The notes below the pieces were generated by a model that saw only the letters and a program-made list of their open reading frames with translations, did not search any database and was not told the DNA's origin. The position numbers and the translations under genes are program-made. This document shows, one piece after another, positions 24,151 through 36,619 of a DNA stretch of 64,000 nucleotides (positions within the stretch are counted from its first letter, which is position 1; each line of letters begins with the position of its first letter). Where the stretch lies: the NCBI RefSeq assembly GCF_026210795.1, contig NC_089443.1, forward strand, positions 744,001-808,000, given 5' to 3'. The stretch comes from Rhizophagus irregularis (taxonomy: Eukaryota; Glomeromycota; Glomeromycetes; Glomerales; Glomeraceae).

Positions 24151-26340
24151 TAAAATTTAGTTATACCCATAATAAATTATGCACAAATAATATATCAAAT
24201 ATCTGATATAATTTCATCAATTAAAATGATATCAATTGATACAATCGAATCATTATACGAATTTAATTCATTAATTTCGATGGAGACGTTCTACACATTA
24301 CACAATTCAAATTAATTAATACGGGGTAATCTAAATAATTTTTATCTAACTGTCGATAATCTAAATAAACAATTCAATTTTATTTTATTTTCAAAAAAGA
24401 TTGTGGTATGGATATTAGAATACCGTATTAAGAAAAATACCATCTTGAATAAATAGATGCAACGTGCGTCTCTTTCCTTGCTCAATCCTCCAGACAATTA
24501 AACTGATTCATGGTATTGTATTTATCATCAAGAAATTTATCTTTTATTATAATCTAGTAAATATTTAAAAGAAAATATTTTTTTGTTTGGACTGAAAAAA
24601 AAATAATTAAAAATTTTTTTTAGTGGTTTGAAAAAAAAAGATCGAAAATAAAAACTTAATTAAATGGCTTGAAAAAAAAAGGTCAAAAAAAAAAATTCGG
24701 TCACGTTTGTAACATTAAAGCACCTGATATGTCTGCGCCTGATCTATTCCGCGTTTATTATGGCTAGAAACTCGGAATATTCGGTAAAGCTTGATATAAA
24801 ATAAAAATCATTGGAGTAATATTCCGAGAATGGTGGTATAATTTTATCTTATTTTGAGCTTTACCGAATATTTCCGAGTTCTTTAAAACTTGCTAAGTGT
24901 CCCGTACATTATGAAATCAGCCGTAACTTTCTTTATTTGTCCATTTTTTTTTTAGAAATTAATTTTTCAATATCAAAATTTTATTTTTTTTTTTTGCTCA
25001 TTCCAGTTCGCACTCAGTGCTACGGTGAGCACCTTGTTTCTAATTTTTTTTTATCATTATTTTTTTTTACTAATATTTTCTTTTTTTTTCCTAATGTGGT
25101 TTTTTCTGTTTAGGTTAGGATCGGGCAAGTGTTGAGATATAATCGAAATAAATATATTTTATTTAAATATATTTTATATGTTTTTAGTTAGAATAAATAT
25201 GATTTTTTTAAAAAAGTAAATCTGAACACTATACCAGGGGATACCAGTATTTCATGTGAAACTATAATCATTTTTTCATTTTTTTCATTTTCTACAAATT
25301 TTTTTTTTTTTTTTTGGATTTTACTTTCATATCTCATGATTTTTTCATTCATACATTTCTTTCTCAATTTCCACGAATTATTTTTCATTTTTTTTCATAT
25401 CTTACAACTTTTTTTGCGAATTTCGAATTGGTGTGATTCGTCGATTTATTTCTATAATAATGATACTGGTTACAAAAATAAAATCACGTTTTTAGTCGCT
25501 TTACTATAAATACTATGGATATCATTTGACCTGTGTAATGCTAAGCCACCCTCGTATAAACTTTATTAATATTTTTTTCATCGTTCACCTTTTATTTTGT
25601 TATAGCTTATAAACTGATCCCTAAAGACCCGATTCTTAAAAATGATTCCCATAAATTTCAAAGCTTCTTAATAACTCCAACCAAATAAGTATTACATATG
25701 GTTTTTTTTACTTGAATATCAGAATAGACGGATATTACGAAAATAATCACATAATTGTAATGATATAAGAGGAAGCTTTTTTTAGTTAATTTAACTAATT
25801 AAATGAACGCTGTTAATACAGTTACTATATTTTATTATTATAATATAAAATATAGGACGGAAGTCATAATAATTTTCATCTGTTTATAAACAATTAAAAT
25901 ACTGATTACAACAAGGAAATTTCCTAACAATCAAATTGTTATCTATATAAACGATAAATGACTAGCAAACCTTAAACACATTATCAAAGTAATTTAAAGC
26001 TTAGCTTAACTTTTATACACTTATTTAAAAAGAGTTATTTATATTTTGATTTTTTTTAATATAATAAAAATGAAACCTGATTTTTATTTGGTCACAATGG
26101 GTCATGTAGTCTTATACGTAATTGATTGATCTGTAAGACATGCAAGATAAATAAGATAAAATATTTTCGATTGATATATTTAAATAAAATTGTGTATAAT
26201 TTTTCTTCAGTTAGGATATTTATCAATATATTTATTCGTCCCAAAGATTTACTCACTATTCTTTTAAATTTTAATTTTGATGGTTGAAATCATAAAATCA
26301 TTACTGAATTTGAATATTTATATAAAACATTATATCACGT
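24151..26340. other. Gene-free AT-rich region
   Basis: No gene is supported. It contains a degenerate relative of the hairpin repeat near 24590-24705, the small inverted-repeat element at 24767-24883 and a run of T-rich sequence around 24950-25340. The remainder is featureless. Confidence 0.5.
24767..24883. mobile_element. Small MITE-like inverted repeat
   Basis: The arms ACTCGGAA-TATTCGGTAAAGCT and their complement bound 117 bp. TA lies on both outer sides (24765-24766 and 24884-24885), which would fit a Tc1/mariner-type element. Confidence 0.45.
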
Positions 26341-26934
26341 AAAAATTTAGCCTAGTTTTTATTTATTAAGTATGTTCCAGTTTAAGAATAAAAAATACTA
26401 GTCCATTTTTGACAAAATTTTAAAAATATATTTATTAAAATATTAAGTAAAACAATATTAAGTAAAACTATCATATTCTTCCCAGTTCCCAACAACTTTT
26501 TGGCCTTAAATAGTATTATGATTTTTATCCGTTTTCCACCAATATTCGCGATATTTTTTTAAATCAGTATCTTCGAAATCAGAAACGAGATTGTAACTGT
26601 CATATTTACCCGTGGAATAAATCCGTATCCGTGTCGTTTCCATAAATAGTTGTCATATTTATGTTTCATGTACGGTTTTGTGTCAGTATTTGGAAAGATT
26701 AAAAACAAATATTACGCAATAACACTTAAATTTTCTAAAAACAAGACAATCAAGATACGTAAGCCAATAAATCGTATGAATCATTTTATTAGTAGTTCTG
26801 TTTGATCCGAATTTATTTTTAGCCAATCAAAAAAATGAAACATTCCGGATCAATAACCGTTGATAAAGAACTAGTAATTTTTAAGAGACAATCTGATAAA
26901 TCATATCGATATAGGTATCTCGTGTGATGCGTAT

Positions 26935-27051
26935 TGCGTAATAATTTGTCAGCGGTGGCACAAACATAAGTATAAAAGTTTGAATTTTTTTTTCTCAGGT
27001 ATAATTTCAATTTTTTTTATTTATTTTTGAGTAAAAATTTTATCACAAAAT
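26935..27051 (+). promoter_or_regulatory. Conserved 5' leader of the 409-aa gene
   Basis: It contains the CGGTGGCACAAACATAAG string also found upstream of the Crinkler header at 12808, then a T-rich tract and the start codon at 27052. Conservation upstream of two different N-termini suggests a shared promoter. Confidence 0.5.
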
Positions 27052-28281
27052 ATGGATACTCTGCAAAGCACTGCTTACAACAAAATTCACCTTAACACAC
27101 CTAATGTTTTTGTTAATGATAAACGTGTAGTTAGCTCAGAATTTTTTTCAGTAGATGCGACTACCTTACGTGGAATCTCCGCTGAAATAAACGATGAATC
27201 AGAACAATTATATGAATTACTTCTTAACAAGAAAGATGATATTGATCGGGTACTTAAATCGCAACCTGTCTATGCTATAGGACCTAGTTTCGATAAAAAC
27301 TGTTTTTCCCCAAGCATTACCTGTTGGGTAACAAGTTGCATAAAACCATCAATTTTAGAGCAACTTGAGGAAATATTTAATTATGAATATATAGCAGAAA
27401 GCGAGGTAATTGAAGTTGTTGAACCAATGGATGGGATTGTTTTATCAAGCGACCATAATACTACTAAAAGGGGTCATGGTGGTATTGATGCTGGTCGCAG
27501 TGGTGACGATCGCAGTGGTGGTGGCCGTAGTGGTGGTGATAACAGTGGTGATGATGATAAGTTTATCTCAGTCTCTTCTGTAGCACATGTTGGAACTGAA
27601 GATCATATTCAAACATTAGATATCCGCACTCATTTTCATGCAAAAATTGACCAAATAGACCAAAAGTTCTTTATCAATGTTGATGTTACTTGTGGAGTGA
27701 ATGAAATGCTTAGTACGAAATGGAAACAACTTGCACGAGAGGGATATGGCTATTCCCTTGAATCTCTTAGGATTGAAATTGCCCCAATTGCAAGTGGAAA
27801 TTATCGAGGTGCGCTGATTTGGGAGGACTGTTTGTTTCCTCGGGAGGAAGATGCTACAGCTATATCTGATGAATGGAAATTGCGTATAGCAGGCACCTGT
27901 GCTACTGGTTATATTTGGCATTATGAATTAAAATCTGATAACCCAAAACTTGAATTTAGGCCTGGATCTCATATATGTGGAGGGAGGATTGTAAGTGAGA
28001 ATTTGTGCGGGTTTCGTGTCACAGTTACTGAGATATTACGTTTCAAGTTCACCTCATATATTCCAAAACCTTCAAGATACAGGTTTATGAAGTGTCCAAA
28101 AATAGCCCATGTTCTTGAAATGACATTCAATGATCTTAAAGACTTCAACAAAAAATTCGCAACACTTGGTTGTCATACGGGAGATGTTGATGAGGGTACC
28201 TTTCTTGTAAGTGATACGTCCCACAACAAGACCACTACAACAAATTCTGGTATTGTTGATTTCGAACGTTCAGATGATTGA
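27052..28281 (+). CDS. Uncharacterised protein, 409 aa, Crinkler-associated
   Basis: A single-exon open frame with no recognisable catalytic domain. Residues 1-135 are a well-conserved block (IHLNTPNVFVND, FFSVDATTLRGIS), followed by a Gly/Asp/Arg/Ser-rich linker at about 141-172 and a C-terminal domain at about 175-370 that looks beta-rich (FFINVDVTCGVNEML, ATGYIWHYEL). A broken relative at 13800-14960 sits behind a Crinkler header and keeps the same order, so this protein may be a Crinkler-type C-terminal domain that now has its own start. No signal peptide or membrane segment is visible. The upstream region matches that of the header gene. Function unknown. Confidence 0.75.
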   Translation: MDTLQSTAYNKIHLNTPNVFVNDKRVVSSEFFSVDATTLRGISAEINDESEQLYELLLNKKDDIDRVLKSQPVYAIGPSFDKNCFSPSITCWVTSCIKPSILEQLEEIFNYEYIAESEVIEVVEPMDGIVLSSDHNTTKRGHGGIDAGRSGDDRSGGGRSGGDNSGDDDKFISVSSVAHVGTEDHIQTLDIRTHFHAKIDQIDQKFFINVDVTCGVNEMLSTKWKQLAREGYGYSLESLRIEIAPIASGNYRGALIWEDCLFPREEDATAISDEWKLRIAGTCATGYIWHYELKSDNPKLEFRPGSHICGGRIVSENLCGFRVTVTEILRFKFTSYIPKPSRYRFMKCPKIAHVLEMTFNDLKDFNKKFATLGCHTGDVDEGTFLVSDTSHNKTTTTNSGIVDFERSDD

Positions 28282-30099
28282 TAGTCACATGAATCATGAG
28301 TTAAATTAAATAGAAAAATGTTACGATGGTCAGTTATAATATAATAATTGTACACGTGATAGTAATAGTGATCTTCTTTTGATAAATTCCCAACTTCTAC
28401 TTATTATAATAATATTGAATCCAATCAACTTATGAGCTCGACTGACATGTTTCTTGCAAAGTATTTTATTCATTCTTACTTTGAGTTAGTGTAATTTTAA
28501 AAATAATAGTTGTAAAAATCCTTTTCATAATAGTTTTAATTCAATTCTTTTTTTAAAAACTTTTATACTTTATTTAATAATGTTGAAGTAGATGTCATTA
28601 TTAAATCACTTGACTAAATAATGTAATTAACTAATTAGTAGATAATATAGCTAAGTAATGCAATTTTATATAATAAAGGATAAATAATTCTCAGCAGTCT
28701 GAAATGTACACCGTACACAAGAAAAATTTTTTTGTGCTACATTTAAGAAATTTATAAAAAAATTGTGCACAGCCTATTATAAATTAAAATTCTTTTGTGC
28801 ACATCACTGCACATAAATTTTATACACTGAATTTATTTTATTTCCCACCGACTGTTTTGACCCGTCCGGGACATCATGTTTTTTAACTTATGTCGACTTA
28901 CTTCGTCTTTAATATTGTGAGTTTCTTTATTCGCTAAACAGTATGGTGAGAATTGCTTTACTATGTTTTTAAAAATGTAAAAATTCTTATGAATTTAATT
29001 TAATAAAAGCTTTCTGTTTAGGAAAAAAAAAAGTAAATAAACATCAACAAATCATTTTTACATTTTTACCAAAAAGGAAAAAATTATCAGTTATTCAAAC
29101 CAAAAGTTCATTTTATTAAAAAAATTCCATTTCATCACTAAGGTCAAATGGAATCACTTCAATAAACTTCGAAAAAAATCACTCAAATTCTAATTTTAGT
29201 CTATATTAATGTTAACATTGTGTAATGTGTATCATGTCTCCGCGGATTGTTAAAATAATTTCGTATAATGAATGTTGATGAATAATTTTATCGCCAAATT
29301 AATAAAGAATTTCAGTCAATTTGCTATATGGGTCCAGTGGACTGTTGCTTGTTCTTATATTATAATTATTAATTTTATATGCTGCAAGAATGTTTTTTAT
29401 TAAACAATCATAAATCTGTAGCTGGAGAATAAAACAAAAAATTTCGTTTATGAGTTTCCGCAGGTCAAATTTTCTCTTAATTTAATAATTAAAGAATAAG
29501 GCACTTAAAATTAAATTATTTCCAGTGTAATATAAATTGATTTTACCTTAACGGCTTTCATCTCCACTGAAGTAACTATATATATAAGACTTGCCAAATT
29601 TTCTTAATCTTGTAAGATTGTTATAAAATAATAACTAGAGACAATCCGCGCCTAAATAGCTTTTCTATCTCTAAATTTTACGAAAATTAATAACTATCTT
29701 GACCACTCATTCGGCCAGTACAACTACTACTAATGTTTATTGAAAATATATTGTTACGCTTGGCTCCCATTTTTGTTCCTAGTATTATTATAAAGAATTT
29801 TTTAATTAAACTCCCAAAATTTCTATGATATAATTTATTTTTATGATCACCGGTGACTAGGGGACGACTGAGACGTCTCCTAATTAATCAAAGCTATGTC
29901 AGCATTTTACTATAATCAGTTACACGGATGATCAATTTTTTTTAAATTTTTAAATATTTTTTTAAGCAAATTTTTAAATAATGATCACTTTTAACGTAAA
30001 ATTAAATTATTCTTGACCAAATAAATTATCAAATAATATGTTTAATAATATGTTTGCTTTTTTTTCACGATCATTATCTTCAAGATTTTCCTGAATAGC
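28282..30099. other. Gene-free AT-rich region
   Basis: No open frame with a domain is visible. Repeats of GTGCA/TGTACAC type cluster at about 28705-28830 and might belong to a small element. The string ACCGGTGACT occurs at 29851 and again at 30549, which could mark element borders, but I cannot define one. Confidence 0.45.
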
Positions 30100-30104
30100 A
30101 TCAT

Positions 30105-30320
30105 ATTACAATTGACAATTTTAAAATGTTTCACCGATTGATAAAACATGGGTTTACCTTCAAATTTTTATGACAAGTTTATAGATGGTTTAAGAACAAA
30201 GTTACGTTCAAATCTTTCTCTTTATCATATAAAACTTTAGAGATTTGGTGTTTTATTAGTTCAAATTTTTTTTTAAGCAAATATATCAAATCATTTTTAA
30301 AACCTTTGTAAAAAAAAAGT
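30105..30320 (+). pseudogene. Possible retrotransposon gag fragment
   Basis: A short frame reads GLPSNFYDKFIDGLRTKLRS, resembling the F(I/V)xGLRxxLR motif of Ty3/Copia-type gag proteins, with a stop on each side. No reverse transcriptase is near. The call rests on this motif alone. Confidence 0.35.
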
Positions 30321-30859
30321 AATTACTTTGAGATAGTTCTTAAGAACAGTTTTCAACCAAAAGAAAGTTGAAAAATGTACACAATATTCGCAAGAAACTT
30401 TTAGAGTCTTGAGTTTATTTCATAATAAATTATTATAAAAAAAGTTTATTTAATAAATTTTATAGTTTTGCATAGTATAAAATCTGATTATAGTAAAATA
30501 ATCAATGTTTCTGACATGGTTTTGATTAATTTGGCGTCCTCACCTAACCGGTGACTGAAATTATGACGATCGACAAGCATTAAAAAAATATAGTGCCGGT
30601 AAAAATTGATAATTCTGGCCAACGATGATAAGGATTTTTGTTAAATTAGATAAGTAAAATAAATGCATTTTCATATTGATTTTTTTATTGGTCATAATTT
30701 ATTTTTATCAAGAAGGAAAGAAGTTAATTTAAATTGTACAGCCATCATATTTTTTTAATTTTAGGTTTATATTAAAATACACATAAAAATAATAAATGTC
30801 TGAAAAAATGGTACGAAAAAATTTTTAATTATTATTAATACTAATTTTTGACACACATC

Positions 30860-31140
30860 TCTTTAACTATAGGAAGATTTCTCAAGGCAGCTCAATTTTT
30901 AAATATTCAGCACCTTGTAGCTGGCCTTTTACAACATCATTACCACCATTCCAACAAGCTTTTCCAATAATATACATTGCAGCACAATTTCCGAAGCTGC
31001 TGATTTTAAATATCTAAGTGCTTCAAAGGAATCTACTCTAACACTTTCGCCTTGCTATCTGATATATTAATATTTCTATAACAATTTAATTCAATTTGTT
31101 GTAATTCGGGAATTTCCTTATCATAATAATAAATAATATC
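30860..31140 (-). pseudogene. Sel1-repeat remnant downstream of the 31.1 kb gene
   Basis: On the minus strand it aligns with the Sel1 region of the gene at 56165 (YYYDKEIPELQQI, then DSFEALRYLK and AEYLKI), but with an internal deletion, stops and frameshifts. It shows that the gene at 31141-34143 once ended in Sel1 repeats and was shortened by a stop codon at 31141. Confidence 0.7.
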
Positions 31141-34100
31141 CTAATCAATATTTTGTATGTTATTTTGATTACTTGAACTATCATCATCATCATCTATTAA
31201 CATTGGCTTATCAAAGCTTTCAGGAAATGATACTGCGCATTGAAGATTTGAATCATATGAAGTAGATTTTAATTGATAATTTTTACTGAGGTTGTATAAA
31301 TCACGACAAATATCAGATATATTAGGACGCCACGATGGTTCATATTCCGTAGCTTAAGATAAAATAAAAAGATTAGCTATAGTCGAGTGATTTATAATGT
31401 ATAAAATGAAACATTTATCCAGTTACAATAATTACCTCTGGCTACTATAAATCTCCATTCGATAGGTACGTTATTTGAAAATGGTAAAGAATATCTTTCA
31501 CTAACACGTTTTCTGATACTAGCAAGCATGTCCATTTCATTAAGATCAGAATGAGGTTTTTTCAATTCTGCGATCTCCCATAATAATACTCCAACGCTAT
31601 ATAAACATTATAACAATTTTTTTAAAAAAAATATCATATCAATATACAAAAAGGGCATCATAAAATATATTACCTGTAAATTTCACATTTAGAATCGTAA
31701 ACTTTCTTTTTTTTTATATTATGATTGTCATGATAAAACAATTTCTCTGGTGCCATATATCTTGTATTATCTAAATTATTCGCAATATTTCTGCAATGGA
31801 CAGGAAAGTTTTTGCTTAAACCAAAATAGGCTATCTTAACCTTATGATCTCTGTTTACTAAAATATTTGTCGATCGAATATCATGATGAAGAATCTAAGG
31901 AAGAAAGAAGAAATTCATTAAAAAACTTACAATTAATAATGTTATGAATTCAAGTAATAATTTAGCTCACCTTACACTCGTGCAGATACGCGACACCACT
32001 ACAAATATCTAAAGCAAATTTAATTTTAGCATTCCAATCGATCATTTCTCTATAATTCGTATAATATTCATGTAAAATTCCGTATTCCATCCATTCTGTA
32101 ATCAAATAAAATTTTGATTCTTCGTGAGCTACACCAAAAAATCTTATAATGTGATCAGAACCTTTCAATCCTTTTAAAATGTTTACTTCTCTTCTAATTT
32201 CAATTTGATGATATAGATCCGGTAAAATTTCTTTAAAACAAAATTCTTCACACGTACTATATAATGTACGTTTTTCAATCTTCTTTGTATGTATATATAA
32301 TCTTTGGTATTTTTCACCATCAAGCAAAGGTTTATTTGTTTCTATTTCAAAAGAATCTTCGATCACATGTCTTGCCGATTTTTGTAAATTTATATTTTTC
32401 ATAATTAACTGATCCATTCTATTTGAAAATTCTATAAGAGCTTGTTTATCATCGGGTACACCATAAATATTTAAAAGTATATCTTTAATCTGCCTAATTT
32501 CATTTCTCATTTTTGATATTTCATCCTTAGATTGTACAACAAAAGAAAAATTTAAATTTCTCATATATCCATCAAATTCTGTTACAAGATCATTAAAATC
32601 TTGTTCAATATTAGAAGCAATGAAATATTTTAAAAGTTTATGAAATTTACTAATACGTGAGACGAACTTTCTTATCCTTTCCATACATTTAATAAATTCT
32701 TTAAATAATTTTAAATTTTTTTTAGAAAAAAATTTCGTATTTTCTGTTTTTCTAATCTTTAAATCTCTTATAGAGGCCATAGCACAATTACACCTATTTA
32801 AAAGAAATCCACATAATTCTTTATTATGTCTTGATTTTTCATATAATATTAAAATTTCTTCTCCAAATTTAATAAATTTATCTATAAGTGGAATAAATTC
32901 ATCAAAATTTACACTATATGAAATATTTTCATTTATGTTCAAATTAATCAGATCAGAAAATACTTGATGTATATCAGGTCTATCATCTGGATTATCTTGC
33001 CAACATCCTAAAAAAAAATTATTTTTTTTTTTTCAAATATAAAATTTAGTTTTAACTTATAAAAAATTGGAAGAAATATATAATAAGTTCATACTTGTAT
33101 AAATGTTAATGTAATCATCTGGTGTACCGATAATTGGAATTTCTCTTTTTCCTTCTAAAATATCCAAAGTTAATGATATTTGATCACAAGAATTATCGTA
33201 TGATTTAAATGGCTTTTGTCCGGACGATATCTCCCATAAGAGTACACCAACACTGTACACATCTGATTTCTTCTTATTATTGATTATTCGATTTTTGAGA
33301 CGTTGTGGATCAATATAAGGTATTTTCTCTTTTACAAAATTCGATACTTCAGGTCTTCGTGAAAGACCAAAATCTGCTAATTTTATTATGTTTCGATGAA
33401 CCAAAATATTATCAGAATTCTAAGAATATTAAATTAATAAATAATTAATGTTAAATGATTACTTGCGAATTAGAAGAACAAAATAAATAAATACTTTACC
33501 AGATCATTATGAACGATATCTTTTTGATGTATACATGAGACAACATTAGCAATTTGTATTGCAAATCGTAATTTAATATTCCAATCTAATTTATTGAAAT
33601 TATTTTTTAGATAATTTTTTAATGTACCACTATCTGCATATTCAAGAACGAATAAATAATTATTTGTATCTACGTCATCTATTAATAAAAATTATGAATA
33701 AATAAAATTTTCAACTTTATTTAAAGCTTAATGTATTCAATTTAAATTTTATAGCATATTTTTATCGCTTACTTGTATTACTTGTAATGCCGAAAAGTTG
33801 AATAATATTTTTGTGAAAATTAACTTTTTGCATTAATTTTATCTAAAAAAAAAAGAAATTATATATAAATATTTAGAAAGTAAGAAAATAGTAATGATTC
33901 TTATCGTATTAGAACCTTAAATACCTCATTAATAATTTCTATCGTGATATTATCACCATTCAGCAAAGATTTTAATGCAATAACAGTATTTGAACTATTC
34001 CAATTAGCTTGATAAATATTACCAAATCCTCCATTACCTATACATTTTATATTTTGAAATTCACTATAATCATAATAATTAATAGATTCATTAGCGATTC

Positions 34101-34143
34101 CATTTTTAATCCACTGGATCCATTTATTATCTGTATCATCCAT
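31141..34143 (-). CDS. Kinase / MLKL-like four-helix bundle / pseudokinase protein, 807 aa
   Basis: Eight exons in perfect phase: 34143-33925, 33842-33773, 33678-33500, 33419-33095, 33007-31971, 31894-31674, 31596-31436 and 31352-31141. Kinase 1 has loop GNGGFG at 36-41, Lys 58, an HND loop with Asp 155 and DFG at 172-174, so it is probably active. CWQDNPDDRP closes it near 275. Residues about 299-425 form a helical bundle of MLKL/HeLo type (SRHNKELC at 323-330). A second kinase fold follows (about 490-720): no glycine loop, HHD at 613-615, and Tyr 633 in place of the DFG Asp, hence a pseudokinase. The tail ends in an Asp/Ser/Asn-rich stretch where Sel1 repeats are lost. The likely role is signalling from kinase to helical bundle within one chain (inference). 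Confidence 0.8.
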
Positions 34144-34209
34144 TTTATTATTTGTACTGGTCGTTATTTTTTTATGAGTATTTGGATTTTATAAATGAAA
34201 ACGATACCT

Positions 34210-34700
34210 TTTTATATCTTTACGAATTGATGATATAATTCAGACGGAATTTTGCATAGTGTTACATTGTACATCAGAAGACCCGGAATTATTCCATTAT
34301 TATAATAAAAGAACAAAACGGAATTTTTGCCGTATAACGTAAACGGAATTTTCATTATGAATTTTATTCTAACACGTAACAATTGGCCAATCATTATTGC
34401 AGAATTATTGACTTTATCATAAACGGAATTTGTAAAAATTCCGTGATACAATTCCATCAAAAATTATTTTCGATTTGCCGTGTTACTAGCACTGTAGCAC
34501 AATCTAGGTAGGCCCGCATTAAAGATGTGAGCGGGCTAAAAATTATCAATTGTTTCTTACTATAATTAGTAAAATTATTATCGGAATTATACTTGTCGCT
34601 CATATTCAAAAAAGGAAATTGTAACAATGCACTTACCGATTATTTATCGTTGTAATTTCCTTTTTGGGTAGTATAATCGGATTTGATATCGGAATTTTTC
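34210..34700. repeat. CGGAATT-rich stretch and foldback element
   Basis: CGGAATT recurs several times from 34238 to 34440. At about 34580-34685 an inverted repeat pairs AAAAAGGAAATTGTAAC with GTTGTAATTTCCTTTTT, with ATAATCGG/TCGGAATTATA-like outer ends. It lies just upstream of the start at 34143 and may carry promoter elements or a MITE. Confidence 0.4.
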
Positions 34701-34979
34701 CGGTCTCTAAGTTACAGGTACGAAAATTACTGCGCCATTTTTATTATATAGTAATTTATTCTTGTGATATGAAAATTAATTAAACAAACTTTATTATTAA
34801 AAAAATTAATAATTTGCCTGTTGATTAACACAAAAATCAATTTTTTTTTAAAAAAAATTCAAAATAATCAATATAAAAGAAATTTTTTCATCATAGCTAC
34901 ATTAATACATATATATATACTATATGTAAATATAAAAAAAATGTATTGATGATTGCTCACCGCTCTAGACAGGTATAGT

Positions 34980-36440
34980 GATATCAGGTGACCCATTTAG
35001 GGTGATTAAAAATTAAGCTAAAAATCAGTCTAATTTTATTCTTACTACTTACTATTCGTATTTTTTATAAGGATTTTTACTAAATTAGATAAAGATAAAT
35101 GCATTAACTTTTTATTAGCCATAATTTATTTTCATCAAGAAGCGAAGAAGAGAACTAAAAATATACAGCTATTACAGCTATTGTATTTTATTTAAATTTT
35201 TACCTTTAATGATACTCGTTTATCTCCATTGATTAATTATTTATGCCTAACATCAGATCAGACAAATTTAACCCTGATTTATATAAAAATAGTACGATAT
35301 TACTATAGATAGACCAGTAATTAAGAATTTTTTTTTCTTCTTTTCTTTTGGATAAAATGTGGCGTACTTTTTTTGATCATATCTAAGAAGAGTTCAGAAT
35401 ACCATCACTTTTTACTGTATATGAAGATTTTTAATTAGAATCACTTATTTATAGAATGGACACATTAAATTTTTTTATTATAAATTAATAACTAGTTAAT
35501 AATGTAATATAATATATGAACTAAATTTGTTTTGAATAGTTCTGTAAAATGATCATGCACTATAAACATTCTAGAGCCTAAGACAATTCTTGGCATTTTA
35601 TTTCACATTCTTAAGTTAATCTTTAAATAAAAGTAACAAATATTTTACAGAGTTCTATTTTATATGTTAATACATCTTTTAAAGAATATGCGGAATACAA
35701 TGATATAGTTTTTTAAATGAATGAGAATTAATTAATGTTTCTAAGAGTTAATACATAGATGTTTTATTTATTCCAAATAAAAAAATAAAATAAAATAAAA
35801 AAGACGTTAAGTAATATATAAATGTGGTTTTAAAACAGTTATAACTTATAAATTATAATTTATTCCTGTTTACACATCGTGATAAAATCTCCATATAGGT
35901 GAATTTCAAGAAAAAGTTGTCGAGCACGCAACATTTCTATTTTCTACCCTTAAAAGGATACTATATTATTTTTTTTTTTATATAAGGTTCCTAGATTTTC
36001 AAACCATACACAATCACAAAGCGATAATCTTTGACGAAATTCTGATAGAATCCTTAATAAAATAGTCTGAATTTTTATTTTTTTAACTCTAGCTAAATAA
36101 GATATATTATGCCAAAAAGTATCATCTTTTTAATGAAAGAAAGAAATGTTCAACTAATAAAGATGATTAATCAATAACATCACGTGTTAAAATTAATGAT
36201 TCAACCATGAATGCAGTTGTTCAAGCCTGGTCTCTCGTATCTTCTTCTCCTTCTTCATAACATAATAATATATCAAGATAATAATGGATATCAAATGAAT
36301 TAAATTGAAACATGAATCAACGCATATATAAAAATACGTTAGTTAGGTCGTTTATATATATAATATAATGTTGCTGAGAATTTTTCAGAATTTGTTCCGC
36401 TTATATATGGGAAAATTTATTAAATTAAGTGAGAAGCTTT
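34980..36440. repeat. Duplicated flank block, copy 1
   Basis: The piece from about 35290 to 36440 is repeated in the same direction at about 51120-52110 (for example GACCAGTAATTAAGAA, AAGTTGTC and CAAGCCTGGTCTCTCGTATC). The first part (35040-35160) also resembles the downstream flanks at 30630-30730 and 43000-43140. No protein is conserved in it. Confidence 0.65.
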
Positions 36441-36610
36441 TTTTTGACAATTGTGAAGTTTTTACGCCTGTAGATGACGCAGAAATCATGCATTTTTTTT
36501 GGCAAATTTCACTTCAGTTATTATTTATACCATCATTTTATTTCTTCTGGTTAGTAATAACCACGCGTTGTAAAAAAAATTACAACCAAAATGAAACTAC
36601 TAAAGAATAA
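36368..36610 (+). CDS. Possible small membrane peptide, 80 aa
   Basis: An open frame begins just after a TATATATATAATATA tract and contains one hydrophobic segment at about residues 44-66 (LQLLFIPSFYFFWLVI), followed by a basic tail. In the duplicated copy near 52050 the start codon is changed and the frame broken, which argues against strong selection. It may be spurious. Confidence 0.2.
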   Translation: MLLRIFQNLFRLYMGKFIKLSEKLFFDNCEVFTPVDDAEIMHFFWQISLQLLFIPSFYFFWLVITTRCKKNYNQNETTKE

Positions 36611-36619
36611 GCTAACCTA

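Noticed and set aside
27616-28355. Minus-strand frames opposite the 409-aa gene
   Set aside because: The plus-strand frame has a conserved relative at 13.8-14.9 kb; the minus frames have none.
28700-28840. Cluster of GTGCA/TGTACAC words as a MITE
   Set aside because: I could not find a clean pair of inverted ends or a target duplication.
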